Assembly: GCF_029867415.1 (NCBI RefSeq)
Contig: NW_026706167.1
Span: 1-64,000, forward strand
DNA length: 64,000 nt
From: Vicia villosa
Lineage: Eukaryota > Streptophyta > Magnoliopsida > Fabales > Fabaceae
Direction of reading: 5' to 3'
Shown here piece after piece: positions 17,656-28,904 of the stretch (positions are counted from its first letter, which is position 1; every line of letters begins with the position of its first letter). Below the pieces are notes generated by a model. It was not told where the DNA came from. It ran no database searches and worked only from the letters and a program-made list of their open reading frames with translations. The translations under genes were made by a program, and so were the position numbers.

Positions 17656-19166
17656 TTTATATAGCTTTGAATAAACTCAAGTGGACTTCTCCCCGAGTGT
17701 GAGTCCCGAGCCCTGTGTATACAAATGGATCATGCTTACAGGTATATTTCCTTCATAAACTCCATTATATACACACACTTTGTCATATATATGTGCTTGT
17801 TCATACTTGTTCATATCTGTTCATATTTGTTCATGTACTCGTTCATGTTTGTTCGTACTTGTTCATGTTTGTGATTGTGTTATATATATTTGTTCAACTT
17901 AGTACAACACTAGGTTCCCCATAGCCTCCTATTGGGCTTCGTGCAAAGAATCTCCACTAGTTAGGTTAGGACATAGAGTATGGTTTCCCGGTGAAATCGC
18001 TCTAAGAGCTCAAACCAACTATACCATGCCTCCCCTTGGGCTTTGTACAAACGAGTGACCCTCCCATAGCCTCCTCTTGGGCTTACAATGCAAGGACCCT
18101 GGATTGTCCCTCCCATAGCCTCCTCTTGGGCTTACAATGTAAGGACCCTCGGATAGCCTCCTCTTGGGCTTCGTACAAGGACCCACGGGCTTCTTATAAG
18201 CATCCCCAATATCCAAATCAAATACCCTAGGAGATTAGACATTTTTCATCTCTATGCTAGGAGTATCTCTTCTATATCATCACAAACAATCAATCAAAAT
18301 CAAACCTTTTTGCCACAAGGCTGGCTAATCAATCAAACCGTTTTGCCACCGTACTGGCTGATTAATCAAAGTTTTTGTCACAAGGCTGACTTCATTGAAA
18401 CTTTTGCCACAAGGCTGGCTGATTAATCAAAGTTTTTGTCACAAGGCTGACTTCATTGAAACTTTTGCCACAAGGCTGGTTAAACACAAAAACATCTTTA
18501 TCATTCTAAGCACCCTAAGTGGCACAGCCCAGGGCTTATAATGAAAAGATTTTCAAACAAATCAAACAAATGTATGTGATGATATAGATTAGATACATCT
18601 AGCATTTAGACGACATTTGTCTATTTTCCTTTGCTTCCACTAGCATAAGTGGGAACTACGATTGCTCTGACTTTCTCAACATCCCTTTGAGAATACGTAG
18701 GCACAAGGTCGATCCTTGGCGAGCAAAACAAAACACAAAAAAAAATCATTCAAACCTTAGCACCCGTAGACCCCGAGCTACAGATGCTCTGATTCCCTCT
18801 AGGGGATATGTATGCAGAGGATCGCGATGATCTTTGCGAGCATAATCAAACAAACACCTTAGGTCCCACCTATTTCACAAGAACCTCTCAATAACATGGA
18901 ATGAAAAACAAAGCAAAGAAACCTATAGAGTACTATAGATACGTTGGGTGCTAATACCTTCCCTTCGTATAACCAACCCTCTTACCCAAAGATCTCTCCC
19001 CCCACTTTTAGGTTATTGCAGCTTTTTTCCTTTTCCTCCTTTGGAAATAATAAAAAGTTTGGTCGAAACAAAAGAAAAATCATTTTTTTTGAGCACTCGA
19101 GCCCAAAGAAGGCATCAGGTGTCTCATCCCACAAAAGAGGAACAAAACGGTTTTTCGCCCGCGACA

Positions 19167-19448
19167 CAAATGAATTGAACTTGTCTCTTCCAATCAAAGC
19201 CTTTAATTGAGGTTTATGAAACCGTGATTCCTGAGGATGATGAAGGTATATTAATCAGATGAAACCCCATATGCTGTTCTTTCAATCCAGAATTTCACAA
19301 TAGAAGTTCTTTTCTCATCAATTTTCTTGGGCAATATCAATAATATGAATGGATGTATTGGATGAATGGCCTATATGAAGTATGTACATGAATATGATGT
19401 GAGGGCCAATTGGGTAATAAATAAGTGGGCAAATTTTGGGGTGCAACA
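19167..19448 (-). mobile_element. LTR start fragment of a minus-strand element
   Basis: On the minus strand the segment starts TGTTGCACCCCAAAATTTG at 19448 and runs to the Ogre-1 junction. GGAAG at 19449-19453 is the candidate target duplication. It lies inside the Athila integrase reading frame, so it inserted into Athila and was then split by Ogre-1. Its first two dozen bases resemble the start of the solo LTR at 19567; the rest differs. Confidence 0.75.
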
Positions 19449-19566
19449 GGAAGGGATCCATGAAATCAATCCCCCATAAGTCGAACAACTCCATTTCGAG
19501 CATACCTTTTTGTGGCATCTGATTCCTTTTGAAAATGTTACCTATTCGTTGACATCTATCACATTC
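19449..19566 (-). pseudogene. Athila integrase zinc-finger fragment
   Basis: On the minus strand it reads through ECDRCQRIGNIFKRNQMP and ELFDLWGIDFMDPF: the two Cys of the HHCC finger and the start of the catalytic core with the first Asp. It continues the frame that stops at 24282 on the other side of the solo LTR. The remainder of integrase is lost beyond the inserted LTR. Confidence 0.85.
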
Positions 19567-20078
19567 TGTTATACCCCAAAATTTGCCCACATCATTTTTC
19601 AAGAAAACTCCAATCTGAAAATTAAGAGTCTCATATAATTATGGATTATTTCAACAAATATCCTAACATATGAAACACTTAGTTTTTAGAATTTTTCTTA
19701 TACAGTAATTTGGCCTGCAGTTGAATTTATTCTTACGCAAACGCCAAATACTGTTTATTACTTCACACATGCTATTTATTTATTTACAGATAAATAGTAC
19801 TGACACAATTGGTACAGAGTTAAATCTTTTTGCAGGCGCAGAATCAGGAAACTCAGACTGTACTGGTAACAAGTAGATTATTATTATCTTTTGTTTCCCA
19901 CTAATTTTTGTACTATATTCCATTATTTGCAAAAATCTTTTCAAATCTCTTTTTCAAAAATCAAATCTCTCCTTTTTCCAACACTATCTCCACTTTCTTT
20001 CAAATCTTACTTCCACTCAAATTTTCCTTTTGTACGGAATCACATCATTCCCCAACGTCTCTTTCCTTCTTTCCATTC

Positions 20079-20086
20079 TATAAATA
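20079..20086 (+). promoter_or_regulatory. TATA box (TATAAATA) upstream of the small LTR ORF
   Basis: TATAAATA about 100 bases before the ATG at 20180, after a pyrimidine-rich stretch. Distance and sequence fit a plant pol II core promoter. Confidence 0.6.
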
Positions 20087-20179
20087 CCTCTCATTTTCTT
20101 TCATAAAATCTCACATCAAATTCCAATTCATCTTTCAAATTCCTACCTCATATCTATTTTCTCTTCTTCCCTAACAAGA

Positions 20180-20347
20180 ATGGCAAAGTGGATAGAGACA
20201 CTGTTTCTTACAGTCATCACCATTGCTACGGTGATCATGACTTTCTTCTGCCTACATAGTCCTGAGGAGTGTGGACCTGCAATGGTTATGCTCCCAATCA
20301 TCTACATGTTATTGTTCATAGCATGGGTCATTAACCGTCATTCTTAA
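20180..20347 (+). CDS. Putative 55-residue two-helix membrane peptide in the solo LTR
   Basis: I do not recognise this protein. The ATG has A at -3 and G at +4 (good plant context) and is the first ATG after the TATA box at 20079. Start MAKWIETLFLT; predicted membrane helices at about residues 7-25 and 35-51, separated by a short loop with SPEECGP; short basic end NRHS. A poly(A) signal follows at 20618, so promoter, ORF and 3' signal fit in 550 bases. It could be a captured host gene piece, a true accessory gene of the LTR family, or chance. Confidence 0.45.
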   Translation: MAKWIETLFLTVITIATVIMTFFCLHSPEECGPAMVMLPIIYMLLFIAWVINRHS

Positions 20348-20617
20348 AATTTGCCGTATTTCTTATTTCTTAAATGTACCGTTTATTCGTCGTACTGTTC
20401 AATATAGTATGTGATATTTGTACTGTCAGTATTAAATGTTGTACTACTTGTCATAATATTGCTTAATTACTAAGATAATATTTTGTGTGTTTTCTGCCAG
20501 TCAAATATTCCTATTTATGTGCATTAAATGATTTTCAGGGTTATTATCGGTAATTTTGCCCGCATACCGTAAATATTAGTTATTTATTATGTCTATGTTT
20601 TTTTAACAAGTCATGTA

Positions 20618-20623
20618 AATAAA
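20618..20623 (+). terminator. Possible poly(A) signal AATAAA
   Basis: AATAAA 270 bases after the small ORF, followed by a T-rich stretch. Such hexamers are common in AT-rich DNA, so support is modest. Confidence 0.35.
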
Positions 20624-21954
20624 CTTTCATTTTTCACATAAAACAAAAACAACAAAAAAGAAAATTAACTTTGACTGTTGATTTTTCACTCTAACTGCTA
20701 CGTCAATACCTGGACAGTCAGTTGACAGCCAAACTGCTGGCAATACAATTCTCAGTGTTTTGTACCATCAATCAAATCAATCTTTCACAATTCAAAATTC
20801 CAAGATCTTTTGTGCTAGAAGTCTTCTGAATATCACGCGATTAGCAGAAACTCAACACTGCACAAAAATCAGGTACGCTTAGCTGTCTCCTACATAAACA
20901 ATCCCTAATCAGGGTTTTTCTTGTTTTTACAGGAGCAACAAGTTTTTGAGAGCTCAAATGGATTTCATACACATCCATATATCTCAAAGTACCATCATAC
21001 AAATTTTCAAACTTCAATTCACTCAGACGCACCGTCAGCAGCTCAAACAGTCAACAGACGACCCGTTTGACCAAAAAAGTCAACAGACAGTCAAGAATGA
21101 AATTTTTTGTCAAAGTCCATATTTTGTCAAAGGATTCATCATTTGATCATTGGATGATCATAATTCATCAAGGAAAGATCAAAAATCAACAAAACCCTAA
21201 GATTCAAAATTAGGGTTTTTGCCTGAAAAGTCAACTCAACTTTGACTGATCATAACTCTCTCATCCTTCATCCAAAAAATTCAAACCAAAGCTCATCTTG
21301 AAGGAAATTCAATTATCTTTCAAATTCCATTGATCCCATGGTCATTGGATTCACCATTTGAAAAATATGATCAAAGACATTACAGGTCATTTTCAAAGTC
21401 AACAAAAAGACACTTTTTTCAAAAGGACACACAAGGAGCATCAAAAATCATTTTGACATGAGACCAAAGGCATTGGTTAGAGGACTCTTTGAGGTTTCCA
21501 AAAAGTGCAAGATCTCCTTCATATGACAAAAATTGAAGGATTTACACCTTGTTGAAGTTGGCTAAATTTTGGGAAAATACATGAAATCAACATTGCTCAA
21601 AAATGTATTTTTTCCAAATGGGGCCAAGTTTTCAGCATTCAAACATCATTTCCATGATGTTATGGGCCTCCCACGACCAAGACAAAGCCCACATCATTTT
21701 TCTCCATTTTTTGATTTAATTTTATCATTTAAGATTAAATTAAAAAGGAAAAAAGGAAGGATAAATCATAGCTTATTTTCTAAGCTAAAGCTTACACATG
21801 TGGCTTAATTATGCAGCAAGGAAGCTGCAAGGAAAGGCTAAGGAAAGAAGTGTGGAAAGATCAAGCAATGGTTGCTTGAGTTCCAAGCTTGAAAGTCAAA
21901 AATTCAACAAAAGCAATCATTGCTTTTAGCTTCAATTTTAAGCACTCCAAGGCC

Positions 21955-21962
21955 TATAAATG
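21955..21962 (+). promoter_or_regulatory. Second TATA box of the solo LTR
   Basis: GGCCTATAAATGAAGC closely resembles the Ogre-1 LTR promoter context (GGCCTATAAATAGAGG). It lies 2.3 kb before the LTR end and is the more likely promoter for the retrotransposon RNA itself. Confidence 0.6.
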
Positions 21963-24281
21963 AAGCTGCATATTTCACAAACAAGGGAGAGCCAAGACAC
22001 CCACGAAAATATAGCAAGCATAGCATAGAAACACACCAAAATTCTCTCAAAATTCCATAATTTTGTAATTTTCAATTTCCATATTCCAATCAATATTAAT
22101 ACAAACAAACACTTTCAATCATCTTCTAAGATCATATAGAGTAAGAATAAACTCTTTGTGTGGTCCCATGAGAGTCGTAGCACGTGCCTAGTGTTCTTCA
22201 TGTTCATATGTGATCAATTTTTGTTTTCCTATATTCAATCAGTCTCAATGTAATCTAATCATCCTAATGTGTTCATGAGGCCTCATAGGGTAGATCTGGG
22301 CTCTAACATGTGAGTTTCCACGTGAGGATAGATCTATGCCATTAACAAGTGTTCTTGCATGCTTAAGCTTTAACCTCTTCGAATCCATAGCTACAGTGCC
22401 CAAATAGCAAAACTAACACCACCATCATGTTCAGGAGGTGATTTTAAGTCGATCTGGGTCACTTGTTTTTATTTCTAACGTTTATTTTTGCAGGTGAGGG
22501 AAGCTACCAAAAATGGCGTTTCTGATGTACAAATAGGGGAGGTTAAAAGCCCCCGCTATCTGTTTAAAAAATAAAGGAGCTGAAGGTTGAAGACGACCAC
22601 GCGTCCCAGCGTGGTTCGCCAGTCAACTTGTCTTCGTCCACACAAGCAACGTGGGTCCCACTCACTTAAAATCTGAAAAAAAAAAAAAAGAGAAACAGTT
22701 GGACTGGGCCTAACACGTATCACTATCCACACCCCTGGTTTCTGGCCCAAAAGCACCTCTTGAACTAAACTCAGTTCTCTTTCAGGTTTGCTTAATACAC
22801 CCCCTGCAGGTTTTAATTAATAAATTTCTATATTTTGCATTTTTATTAAAATCAACCAATCATAAAACACCAAAAATATTTTATTTTTAATTTTTAATCT
22901 GATAAAATATTTACTTATTTTTAGGCATAAAAATATTAATATTTAATTTAAATTAAGGCTATTTTGTATAATTAATTAGTATATATTTATATATTTGCTT
23001 TTTAATTATTCTAACCAATCAAAAAATCATAAAAAAATTTGTTCTTTATATAAAATATTGTTTATATATTATAAACTAATTTTGTACATATTTTGAATAA
23101 TTCTCTTTTTAAGTTTTAATTATTTGTATAATTATTTACATAATTATGTTTTAATTAACTTAAATCAATTGCAAAAAAATTCCAAAAAAAAATTAGTTTT
23201 GTTTAAAATTAATTAACAAATATTTTGTACATATTTTAAACTTAATTTCTAGGTTTAAATCTATTTTCATCTTTTTCTTCATTTTAATTTAATTAATCAT
23301 GCATTAATTATAATTAAAATCAATCATAAAAATCCAAAAACAGGCCTTTTATTTTCCTTGCAATTTAAATTCCTAGATAAATGTATAGGATGTCAAATTC
23401 ATGTAAATAGGCTAGTTTACATTTCCTGCACAATCGATGTAATAGCGTAGATTTATTTTCCGCACTTTACATTTCCGCATTTTAATTTCCAGCAAATATA
23501 AACTGCGTGTATGTCAAAGATAAAATTGAACCGTTAGATCACTAACTTCAAAGATAAATATCTGAATACAAACACAATCACACTTGCACCTCTTAAGGTA
23601 AATCCCTTCTCATTCTTTTCAAAATCAAAGTCAAAATTCCACTGTTTTGAGTACAAAATCGAACCTTGCGTTTATATCCGGTGAAAGGATAGATTTTTAA
23701 AGGAAATAGGATAAAGACCTTACAACTCAGGGTAGACCTCCTAGTTTGCTTGCTCAAATCAAAACAAACAAAATTCTCATACACTGTTGTTTTTCAAAAC
23801 AAAACTTTCCAAAAAGACAATACTTTGTATACATCCAAACACGGATTATTACAAAGTTAACGTTCTTTTCAAAACATCTTTCGAAAGATAAACAAGCATT
23901 TTGTATACATCCACACACGGATCATTACAAAATTCAATTTACAAAAGTATTTGAAACCACATATGAGCATTCTAAAGCAATTGAAAAGTGATCGAAAAAC
24001 AAGTGAGCTAAGCAAACTTAAGAGCCCATGGATAACCATGGATACAAAGGGTGCTAACACCTTCCCTTTGTATAACCTACCCCCTTACCCAGAATTTCTT
24101 ATAGGTCTTTTTTCTGTTTCTTTTATAAACCTTTCCTTAATTGGATAAAATAAAAGGTCGGTGGCGACTCTGTGAATTTTCAAAATGCGAAAGCATTAAG
24201 CGATAAAAAAGAGTCAGTTCACGTATCTCTACAGAACAGAGGTATGGCCCGGGATTAAAAAAATCGGAGGTCCACACATTC

Positions 24282-26250
24282 CCTCACCACACTCTGAGTA
24301 TCCTTAAAAAGCGTTGGCCAATATAATCCGGATTGGAGGACTTTAGCAGCTGTCCTGTCTCCACTAAAGTGTCCTCCATACTCTGAATTGTGACACGCTA
24401 CCAATATCTCTCTTTGTTCGTCTTCTGGCACAGATTTTCTCACCATCCCGTTAACTCCTTTCTTGTAAAGGAATGGTTCATCCCAGAGATAAAACCTGCA
24501 ATCATGTAAAAACTTTTTCCGTTTGTTATAATCAAAATCATCAGGTATGATACCACCCACCAAGTAGTTTGCATAATCTGCAAACCACGGGATACCAATC
24601 ATAGCTAGGATGCGTTCGTCAGTGAATTCATCCTTGATTGGGTGAGTTTCTTCAGTTTCTTGGATCAGAGACATTCTGGACAAATGGTCGGCAACTATGT
24701 TTTTGCATCCCTTCTTGTCTCGAATTTCCAAATCAAACTCTTGCAAGAGTAATATCCATCTGAGCAGCCTTGGTTCTGATTCCTGTTTGGCAACAAGATA
24801 TTTCAATGCAGCATGGTCAGTATAAACAATTACCTTTGTTCCTAACAAGTAGGCTCTGAATTTATCAAAGGCGTATACCACCACCAACAGCTCCTTCTCC
24901 GTGGTGGAATAGTTCATTTGAGCTGGGTTCAAAACATGACTGGCGTAATAGATAACATGCAATAGATTTTCCTTCCTCTAGCCTAGCACTGCCCCCACTG
25001 CCATGTCACTAGCATCGCACATGATTTCAAATGGTAGAGGCCAATCAGGTGAGATGACTATAGGGGCAGACACCAACTTGTTCTTCAAGGTGGCGAAAGC
25101 GTCTTCACACTTCTTATCGAACAGGAACAGAGTATCTTTCACGAGCAAACTGGTTAAAGGCTTCGCAATTTTTTAGAAGTCTCTTATGAACCTACGGTAA
25201 AATCCCGCATGTCCTAAGAAACTCCTTATACCTTTTTCATTCACTGGTGGAGGTAGATTGGCTATCACCTCCACTTTAGCCTTGTCCACCTCAATTACCC
25301 GATGAGAAATTTTATGGCCTAACACAATCTCTTCTCTTACCATAAAGTGACATTTTCCCAATTAAGGATCAAATTTGTACGTTGGCACCTTTCGAGTACA
25401 AGAGAGAGATTTGTTAGGCAATCGTCGAAGGATGGACCGAACACTGAAAAGTTGTCCATGAAAACCTCCATGTGCTTTTCTAGCATGTCAGCAAAGATTG
25501 AAGTCATACATCGTTGGAACGTTGCTAGAGCGTTGCACAATCCAAATGGCATCCTTCTATAGGAAAAGATACTGTATGGGCATGTGAAAGCCGTTTTTTC
25601 TTGATCTTCAGAGGCTATTGCAATTTAGTTGTAGCCAGAATATCCATCCAAGAAACAGTAATAATCATGACCTTCCAATCTTTCTAACATTTGATCAATA
25701 AACGGAAATAGAAAGTGGTCTTTTCTTGTGGCCGTGTTCAATCTTCTGTAGTCAATACACACTCTCCATCCCGTCACCATTCTGGTTGGTATCAACTCAT
25801 TCTTTTAATTCTTAATAACTTCCGTGCCCCCTTTTTAGGTACCACATGATCTGGGCTCACCCACGAACTATCTGAGATGGGATAGATCAAACCTGCATCT
25901 AACAGCTTAACAACTTCTTGGCGAACTACTTCCTTCATTGCCGGATTTAACCTTCGTTGTGGTTGAACAACTGGTTTTTGATTGTCTTCCATGAGAATCT
26001 TGTGCATACAAACTGTAGGACTTATTCCCTTCAAATCCTCAGTAGCCCAACCAATGGCAGTTTTAGGTTTCTTAAGTACCTCGATGAGCTTCTCTTCTTG
26101 GATCTCCATAAAACTTGAGTTGATAATAGCCGGACATTTCTCTTTTGAATCATGAAAAATATATTTCAAGTTTTCCGATAGCTGTTTCAGCTCCTTTTTC
26201 TTCTTAATTTCCTTCTCTTCTTCAAGAGAGGCAGATTGCCTCAGATCTTC
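24282..26250 (-). pseudogene. pol: Athila RT-RNase H-integrase N-terminus, broken
   Basis: Read in pieces on the minus strand: an RT start block (26169-25792), MPFGLCNALATFQRCM (from 25552), LGHKISHRVIEVDKAKVEV (25361-25173), and RNase H into the integrase start (24962-24282; [23 protein letters not shown], then [13 protein letters not shown]). At least three frameshifts or stops separate them. The catalytic motif expected as FMDD reads FMDN, removing a metal-binding Asp. The downstream end is the solo-LTR junction. Confidence 0.85.
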
Positions 26251-26253
26251 CCA

Positions 26254-27330
26254 TCAGTATGGTTTAGGCTTATTCCATTTATGTTGTGCTTCTAACATAG
26301 TAAGCACTTCAGATTCCGCTTCATTTATATCTTCATCCTTCTCAGAAATAGACAAACTGAGGACTCTTTCCAATGGTAATTTCGGTATCTTACTCTGAAC
26401 AGATTGGATGAAAACCGTGTCCAAAATTCCAACTTGCTTGCTCGAACTCTCTTCATCTCTGAACTTCATGGAATCTCTGACATTAATCTTCAACTCTTCA
26501 TCATAGACTTTGAGGGTCATTGTGCCTCCCTCCATATCTATCATGCATCTTCCTGTCTCAAGAAAAGGTCTTCCCAAAATCAAAGGGATTTCCTCATCTT
26601 CTAGCATTTCAAGGACCATAAAATCCACTAGAAAAACAAACTTATCAATCTTCACTAGCACATCATTAGCAATACCATAGGGTCTCTTCATCGAGTGATC
26701 TGTAAATTGCAGTGTCATGCGTGTGTCTTGTACTGCACCTAGCCCAAGCTTCTTGTAAATTGATAGCGGCATCAAGCTGACACTTGCACCTAAATCAATT
26801 AGTGCCTTCTTGAAGGATCTGTCTCCTATTGTGCACGGAATAGTCACCGCCCCTCTATCTTTCTTCTTCACTGGAATTTTTAAACCTTGAAGTATAGCGC
26901 TGCAAGTCTCCGTCAATTGAATTGGTTCGGACTCAATAGATCTCTTCTTTGATATAATGTCTTTCATGAACTTGGCATAAATTGGCATTTGTTCTAAAGC
27001 TTCAGCAAAAGGGATGTTAATCTCTAGCTTTTTGAACAACTCCATAAATCTTTCAAAACTCTTCTCATGTTGGTCTTTCTTCTTAGATCTGGTCGGGTAA
27101 GGGAGCACAATCTTCTGCTTAGGTTCCTGTTTCTTTTCTTTGTCAGTTATTGGAGGTGTTATCACTTCTTCCGATTGTTTTGAGTTGTCTCTGATTTCGA
27201 GATCAACCTCTAACAGTCCATCATCTTCAACCTTTTCTTCTTCAGGTTTCTCAGCAGCTTTACTTTTTCTTGTGACCACAACTTTGACATGATTTTGATC
27301 TCTAGGATTATGAACAGTTCCACTTGGCAA
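26254..27330 (-). pseudogene. Athila protease region
   Basis: 358 codons open. A charged N-terminal half, then the protease with ALIDLGASVSLMPL and LILGRPFL. Athila-type proteases often have DLGA in place of DTGA. The frame is separated from gag and RT by lesions, so it is a relic. Confidence 0.8.
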
Positions 27331-27377
27331 GGTTCCAAAAGCTTATGAATTTGAAGTCAACTTTTGAGCTATTTGAC

Positions 27378-28780
27378 CTAGTTGCACTTCCAAATTCTTG
27401 ATAGAAGCAGTAGTGTTCTTTTGATTGTTTCTTGTCTCATATTGGAATTGAATGTTGTGGGCTGCCATTTTTTAAAATGCAATTTCCCAATCTGCCTTTT
27501 TTGGAACTTGTTGTTGTTGTTGATATTGGTTCTGATATTGCCCATGTGCTTGCTGTTGTACATTCCCTTTCTGATCTCTCCATGCAAAGTTGGGATGATT
27601 CTTCCACCCCCGGGTTGTATGTGTTGGAGTAGGGATTATTTTGCTTCAAAAATTTAATGTCTTCAATCTGTTGTGGAGTTGTAAAACAGTGAACAGTGTT
27701 GTGTGGTCCACTACAGATTTCACATACTTCATTTGATGCTTGATGTACCTGAGCCACTTTCTGAGCACCAATGTTTAGTGCCTTTAACCTTTTCTCAACC
27801 TCTGCAGCAACTGTTTCTTCAATTTTTACCTGTTTGTTGGTTTCCAACTTCAAATCAATAATTCTTGCGACCTTGCTTGACACTCTGTCGTATAACTCAA
27901 GATGCTCGTTTGAGGCAATTGCTTGAATTATCTTCTTCATACCAGTGGCTATTGCAAAATTAGATGAACCACCGGCTGCTGAATCAAGAATTTTCCTTGT
28001 CTGAATTTTTAGTCCATTAACGGACATTTGCATCTACTCAGTATCATCCATATTGTGAGTAGGACAGGCCACTAGAATTATTTTAAATATTTTTTAAGCA
28101 TCTCCTAGTGACTCACCTTCTTTCTGCTTGAAATTCAGGATTTCGTATCTTTTTCTCAATGATACGGATGCGGGGAAATATTCTTGTAAGAATGCTTTCT
28201 CCATCTCAGCCCATGTAGTTATACTTCCCGCAGGTAGGGAATAGAACCATTCTTCAGCTTCATCTGCTAGTGTAAATGGGAACATACGAAGTCTTTTTGC
28301 TTCTTCCGTATGTCCCTCTATCTTCAATGTTGAGCTCATAGTCAGGAATCTTTTAAGGTGCTTTTTGGCATTTTCATTCACTTTTCCAGCAAATTACCGT
28401 TTTTCCAGCTGATTGATTGTACTAGGATGCAACTGAAATTGTGCTACATTTACCGGTTGGTTGACTATTGTCAAGCGATCACCTGGATTTTTGTTTCCAC
28501 CATAATCACCGAGTAGTCTTTCTAGTGGTGGTGGGTCTGCAGCCATGGTCTCAGGAAGTGTTTCAGTTTCTGAGTCTGATTCAGATTCAAAGTGATTAGT
28601 GTCTGACTCTGACTCATAATTGATTGACAGAGCTTCTTCTGTGTTCTGAGTCAGTGTTTCTCCTTCAGTTTCTAGTGTAGCTAATTTAGCTTTCCTTAGT
28701 TTGCGATGTAAGCTTCGTTCCGGTTCTGCGTCAAAAGGAAAATCAGCTGAGGCCTTACCTCGCATAAACAGATTAGACAA
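27378..28780 (-). pseudogene. gag: Athila gag, frameshifted
   Basis: Three main pieces: an acidic N-terminus (28780-28394), the capsid block with FPFTLADEAEEWFYSLPAGS and FLQEYFPAS (28381-28094), and the C-terminal part with a knuckle CEICSGPHNTVHC (28033-27437). Stops near 28390 and 28040 and a frame change near 27480 break it. Confidence 0.82.
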
Positions 28781-28880
28781 GAGTTAGTGAAGGGTAATTT
28801 AAAAGCAAAAGAAATAAAATTTTAATCGCAAAGCAATACAATTTCAATTGAACTAAAATTTAAACTTTGTAATTTGGCAC

Positions 28881-28898
28881 TCCCCGGCAACGGCGCCA
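28881..28898 (-). promoter_or_regulatory. Athila primer binding site
   Basis: Minus strand TGGCGCCGTTGCCGGGGA, six bases from the LTR end. It is the usual Athila-type site, thought to pair with tRNA-Asp. Confidence 0.85.
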
Positions 28899-28904
28899 AA
28901 AACT

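Larger units (their letters stand above)
1..19166 (+). mobile_element. Ogre-1: Ty3/gypsy (Tat lineage) LTR retrotransposon, 5' end outside window
   Basis: The element runs from a partial 5' LTR (1-1521) through a 12.6 kb internal region to a full 3' LTR (14170-19166). The order PBS, ORF1, gag-protease, intron, RT-RNaseH-integrase, long 3' UTR and PPT is the Ogre pattern known from legumes. All three ORFs are open, and the catalytic motifs DTGS, YVDD, RNase H D-E-D-D and integrase D,D35E are present. In the 1.5 kb where both LTRs are visible I saw two substitutions and four 1-2 base indels, so insertion was recent. The right flank begins CAAAT, the candidate target duplication; its partner would lie left of the window. 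The full element should be about 22.6 kb. It interrupts an older minus-strand LTR. Confidence 0.95.
14170..19166 (+). repeat. Ogre-1 3' LTR, complete, 4997 bp
   Basis: Starts TGTCATACCCCAATTTTTG and ends CGACA. Contains a TATA box (15742-15749), a near-palindrome at about 15093-15113 that is also found in Ogre-2, a tRNA-like module (16697-16783), TTTTGTACATAC repeats and the three arrays seen in the 5' LTR. No protein is encoded. The 3' part equals the visible 5' LTR. Confidence 0.95.
19567..24276 (+). mobile_element. 4.7 kb solo LTR inside Athila integrase (duplication CATTC)
   Basis: Starts TGTTATACCCCAAAATTTG at 19567 and ends GGTCCACA at 24276. It is flanked on both sides by CATTC (19562-19566 and 24277-24281). 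The Athila integrase frame is interrupted exactly here. No internal retrotransposon region is left, so this is a solo LTR made by LTR-LTR recombination. Its length, its TGTYATACCCC start and a GGGTGCTAACACCTTCCCTT block near the 3' end suggest an Ogre/Tat-type family. It carries a compact ORF unit (20079-20623), a second TATA box (21955) and AT-rich non-coding sequence; 22800-23590 shows nothing further. Confidence 0.9.
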
